The translations under genes were made by a program, and so were the position numbers. The notes beneath the pieces were generated by a model that saw nothing but the letters and a program-made list of their open reading frames with translations, did not search any database and had not been told where the DNA came from. DNA of 7,402 bases from Zwartia sp. (GTDB lineage: Bacteria > Pseudomonadota > Gammaproteobacteria > Burkholderiales > Burkholderiaceae_B), in NCBI GenBank assembly GCA_030653405.1, contig JAURZO010000166.1:1-7402 (forward strand), read 5' to 3'. Positions 5,737 to 7,402 of this stretch are shown piece by piece. The stretch's first letter is position 1. Each line of letters starts with the position of its first letter.

Positions 5737-6588
5737 CTACACCAAGTCTCGCCAAACAGGCTTTAAGTCGGCGGGTAACGGCGGCAATCCGCCTAGTTGC
5801 ACTCGACTTTCGTCAGGACTATGAAAATCGGAGCCACATGAGGCCTCAAAACCATAATGCCTTGCAACCTGAGCGTACTCTGCAAATTGGGGGGGACTGT
5901 GACTGCCTGTTATCACCTCAATTGCACGACCGCCAAGATCTTTGAATTCGTCGAACAACGCACCAAACTGTGTTGATGTGTATTTGTATCTCCCTGGATG
6001 AGCAATGACCGATACACCGCCCGCAGTGCGAATCCATGTCAATGCCGCACAAAGTGAAGCCCACTCCATGGGCTCATGGGCTGGGCCATCATCCTTAAGG
6101 AGGCGATCAAACACATCCTGAACCTCAGAAAAATAACCCGCCTGAACTAAAAATCGAGCAAAGTGGGTCCGACTGATCAGCTCAGGATTCCCAGCAAACG
6201 GCAATGCCCCTTCGAAAGCTCCGGGCATACCGAGAGCGGCGAGACGATCACCAATTTTTTTGGCGCGCTCCGCACGCCCCGCACGCGTCCGGCGCAAACC
6301 CTCCAGCAGAGTCGGATCCTCTGAATCAATGCCTAAACCTACGATGTGAACAGTCTGATTTGCCCATGTCACCGAAATCTCAACACCAGTCAAATACTGC
6401 AGCCCGAGCTCTTTTGCAGTCTCTTGGGCTAATTTCTGACCAGAGAGCTCATCGTGATCGGTCAGCGACCAAAGCGTGACACCAGCGGCCTTGGCTTGCC
6501 GCGCGATTTCGTCGGGCGCAAAAACACCGTCGGATACGGTCGAGTGACAATGCAAATCAGCGCAAAAACTCTTAGTCTCAGTTTTCAT
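5737..6588 (-). CDS. rnm: PHP-domain RNase AM / 3',5'-nucleotide bisphosphate phosphatase (YciV/Rnm type)
   Basis: E. coli YciV (RNase AM) is a 5'-3' exonuclease that removes short RNAs and trims the 5' end of 23S rRNA; relatives also hydrolyse 3',5'-nucleotide bisphosphates such as pAp. The 283-residue protein has the full set of PHP metal ligands: DLHCHS (His13, His15, Asp20), LTDHD (Asp44, His45), GVEIS (Glu70), HIVGLGID (His81), IAHPGRY (His197) and CGSDFHSP (Asp254, His256). The insert PELISRTHFARFLV (135-148) matches the family's GHFARFLV region, so this is not the PHP domain of a DNA polymerase or histidinol phosphatase. ATG 6588 is chosen over TTG 6603, five codons upstream, because it is ATG, has GGACGG about 7 bases upstream, and the TTG lies only 4 bases from a strong hairpin. 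It sits between an alpha/beta hydrolase gene and greB in one leftward block. Symbol assigned by similarity. Confidence 0.9.
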   Translation of the reverse strand: MKTETKSFCADLHCHSTVSDGVFAPDEIARQAKAAGVTLWSLTDHDELSGQKLAQETAKELGLQYLTGVEISVTWANQTVHIVGLGIDSEDPTLLEGLRRTRAGRAERAKKIGDRLAALGMPGAFEGALPFAGNPELISRTHFARFLVQAGYFSEVQDVFDRLLKDDGPAHEPMEWASLCAALTWIRTAGGVSVIAHPGRYKYTSTQFGALFDEFKDLGGRAIEVITGSHSPPQFAEYAQVARHYGFEASCGSDFHSPDESRVQLGGLPPLPADLKPVWRDLV

Positions 6589-6607
6589 CTTAAAGCCGTC
6601 CAAAGAC

Positions 6608-6631
6608 AGTCAGGACTCATTAGTCCTGACT
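6608..6631. repeat. Perfect 10-bp inverted repeat with a 4-base loop across the end of the hydrolase gene
   Basis: AGTCAGGACT (6608-6617), loop CATT, AGTCCTGACT (6622-6631). The repeat includes the last three sense codons and the stop of the alpha/beta hydrolase and ends 19 bases before the RNase AM start. On the leftward message the stem may be lengthened by pairing AAAGA with TCTTT across a two-base bulge. No T-run follows on either strand, so it is not a standard intrinsic terminator. It may protect a 3' end, mark a processing site, partly terminate transcription, or be a DNA operator. Confidence 0.75.
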
Positions 6632-7402
6632 CTTTAAAAAATTGATCACAACATCGATCTGATCTTGGTGCATTAAGGTCGGCGCATGCCCAACACCGGA
6701 AATCTCAACCAATTGTGCCTGCGGCTGCAATGCCAACATTTTTTTACTCGTATCGACAGATAACAAATCAGAGAGCTCACCGCGAATGATTTGCACAGGT
6801 AAGTTAAGCGAAGCAAACGCCCCCCATAACATTGCCTCACCTTGCGCAGCAAGTTCGGGTGTCATGTGTTTGAATGGTTCAGCAAGGCCTAAATCGTAAT
6901 GCTTGATCCACTTTCCATCCTGTTCGACATATACATAACGGGTCAGGTCAGCCCATTGCTCGGGGCTGTGAGGTCCAAATGACTCACAGGTTGACTGAAC
7001 ATACTGAACTGCATCGCCGAAAGTCGTAAAGCTCACAGACTCGCCCACATACAGTCCAATGCGTTCAAGCGAAACAGGCTCGATGTGTGGCCCAACATCA
7101 TTCAGGACAATAGAGTCCAGACGTAACCCCGCGTCAGGCAAGACCGCGTGACGCTGTGCTGGTGTTGGTGTGTTCTGTTTAAGGCGTGACTGTGTTCGGG
7201 CGCCTGCATAGACGAGCCCGATCAGCCCACCCATTGAGGTACCAATCCAATGAAGTCGACTGGGTTGCAGACGGTCGATCAACGTCACCATATCTGATGC
7301 ATATTGGGGTACAGCATAAAACGCAGGACTTGCAAGCCAGTCAGATAACCCTCTTCCCACGACATCCGGACAAATGACCCGATATCGAGATGCAAGTTGC
7401 CT
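6620..7402 (-). CDS. Alpha/beta hydrolase, 5' end cut off by the window
   Basis: The 260 visible residues read straight in from the window edge with no start codon. They open with SRYRVICPDVVGRGLSDWL (5-23), the strand and oxyanion-loop region of an alpha/beta hydrolase, so only the first few dozen residues are missing. The nucleophile elbow is GTSMGG with Ser56. The likely acid is Asp212 in RGELSDLL, and the catalytic His is His239 in GVGHAPTLM. A cap domain fills about residues 100-195. It lacks the features of a lipase or secreted enzyme, and the substrate is unknown; ester hydrolysis is the default guess. A GTG at 7360 could be read as a start, but the conserved sequence continues upstream of it. 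The stop lies within a strong palindrome and 31 bases before the RNase AM gene, so the two are probably co-transcribed. Confidence 0.9.
   Translation of the reverse strand, partial: RQLASRYRVICPDVVGRGLSDWLASPAFYAVPQYASDMVTLIDRLQPSRLHWIGTSMGGLIGLVYAGARTQSRLKQNTPTPAQRHAVLPDAGLRLDSIVLNDVGPHIEPVSLERIGLYVGESVSFTTFGDAVQYVQSTCESFGPHSPEQWADLTRYVYVEQDGKWIKHYDLGLAEPFKHMTPELAAQGEAMLWGAFASLNLPVQIIRGELSDLLSVDTSKKMLALQPQAQLVEISGVGHAPTLMHQDQIDVVINFLKSQD

Noticed and set aside
6601..6603. TTG start for the RNase AM gene
   Set aside because: It adds five residues, lies 4 bases from the palindrome with its ribosome-site region inside the stem, and an ATG with a better upstream GGACGG follows.
6608..6640. Intrinsic terminator after the alpha/beta hydrolase
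   Set aside because: The stem is strong, but leftward it is followed by GTCTTTGG, with no U-run; rightward there is only CTTTAAAAAA and no rightward gene to terminate.
7358..7360. GTG as the start of the alpha/beta hydrolase
   Set aside because: The 14 codons upstream in the window continue a conserved strand (YRVICPDV), so this GTG is internal and the true start is outside the window.
1..7402. Defence island, mobile element or prophage
   Set aside because: No transposase, integrase, toxin–antitoxin, restriction or phage structural motif, and no terminal repeats or tRNA attachment site were seen; gene content is core metabolism.

Overview
The window looks like ordinary chromosomal DNA from a betaproteobacterium, probably Burkholderiales. 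The evidence is a GreB with the acidic N-terminal extension typical of that group, the tadA–ldcA pair, the set of housekeeping families, and a roughly balanced base composition. This is family recognition from memory, so the order is fairly likely and the genus cannot be given. I see no tRNA, rRNA, CRISPR array, insertion sequence, integrase or phage gene.

Layout. Positions 1–3229 hold a leftward block, read from right to left: a 386-residue protein of unknown function (3229→2069), a HAD-superfamily phosphatase (1973→1128), the tRNA adenosine deaminase TadA (1135→665), and an LD-carboxypeptidase of the S66/LdcA family (675→window edge, 3' end missing). The last three overlap (8 and 11 bases) and are almost certainly translated from one message. 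The ldcA start appears to be TTG, supported by a strong AAGGAG inside the end of tadA. Positions 3230–3440 are a divergent intergenic region with a TTGACA-type promoter facing right. Next come two rightward genes with a 4-base ATGA overlap: a Methyltransf_32-type SAM-dependent methyltransferase (3441–4298) and an atypical YeeZ-like SDR/epimerase (4295–5164). They meet a second leftward block head-on with only 14 bases between: an alpha/beta hydrolase (window edge→6620, 5' end missing), a PHP-domain nuclease/phosphatase of the RNase AM/YciV type (6588→5737), and greB (5730→5179).

Functional reading. Several genes concern RNA: TadA makes inosine at the tRNA-Arg wobble position, RNase AM is a 5'-3' exonuclease on short RNAs, and GreB rescues stalled RNA polymerase. 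LdcA recycles peptidoglycan. The methyltransferase/SDR pair and the HAD enzyme have recognisable folds but no substrate readable from sequence.

Most worth a second look is the 386-residue protein. Its C-terminal half recalls the Bacillus spore transglutaminase Tgl around the active-site cysteine and an LWFRNP segment, but the Tgl catalytic Glu and His do not line up. A perfect 10-bp palindrome spanning the stop of the alpha/beta hydrolase gene, just ahead of the RNase AM start, is the other unexplained structure. I find no convincing evidence of a multi-gene new system; the rest is conserved core genome.
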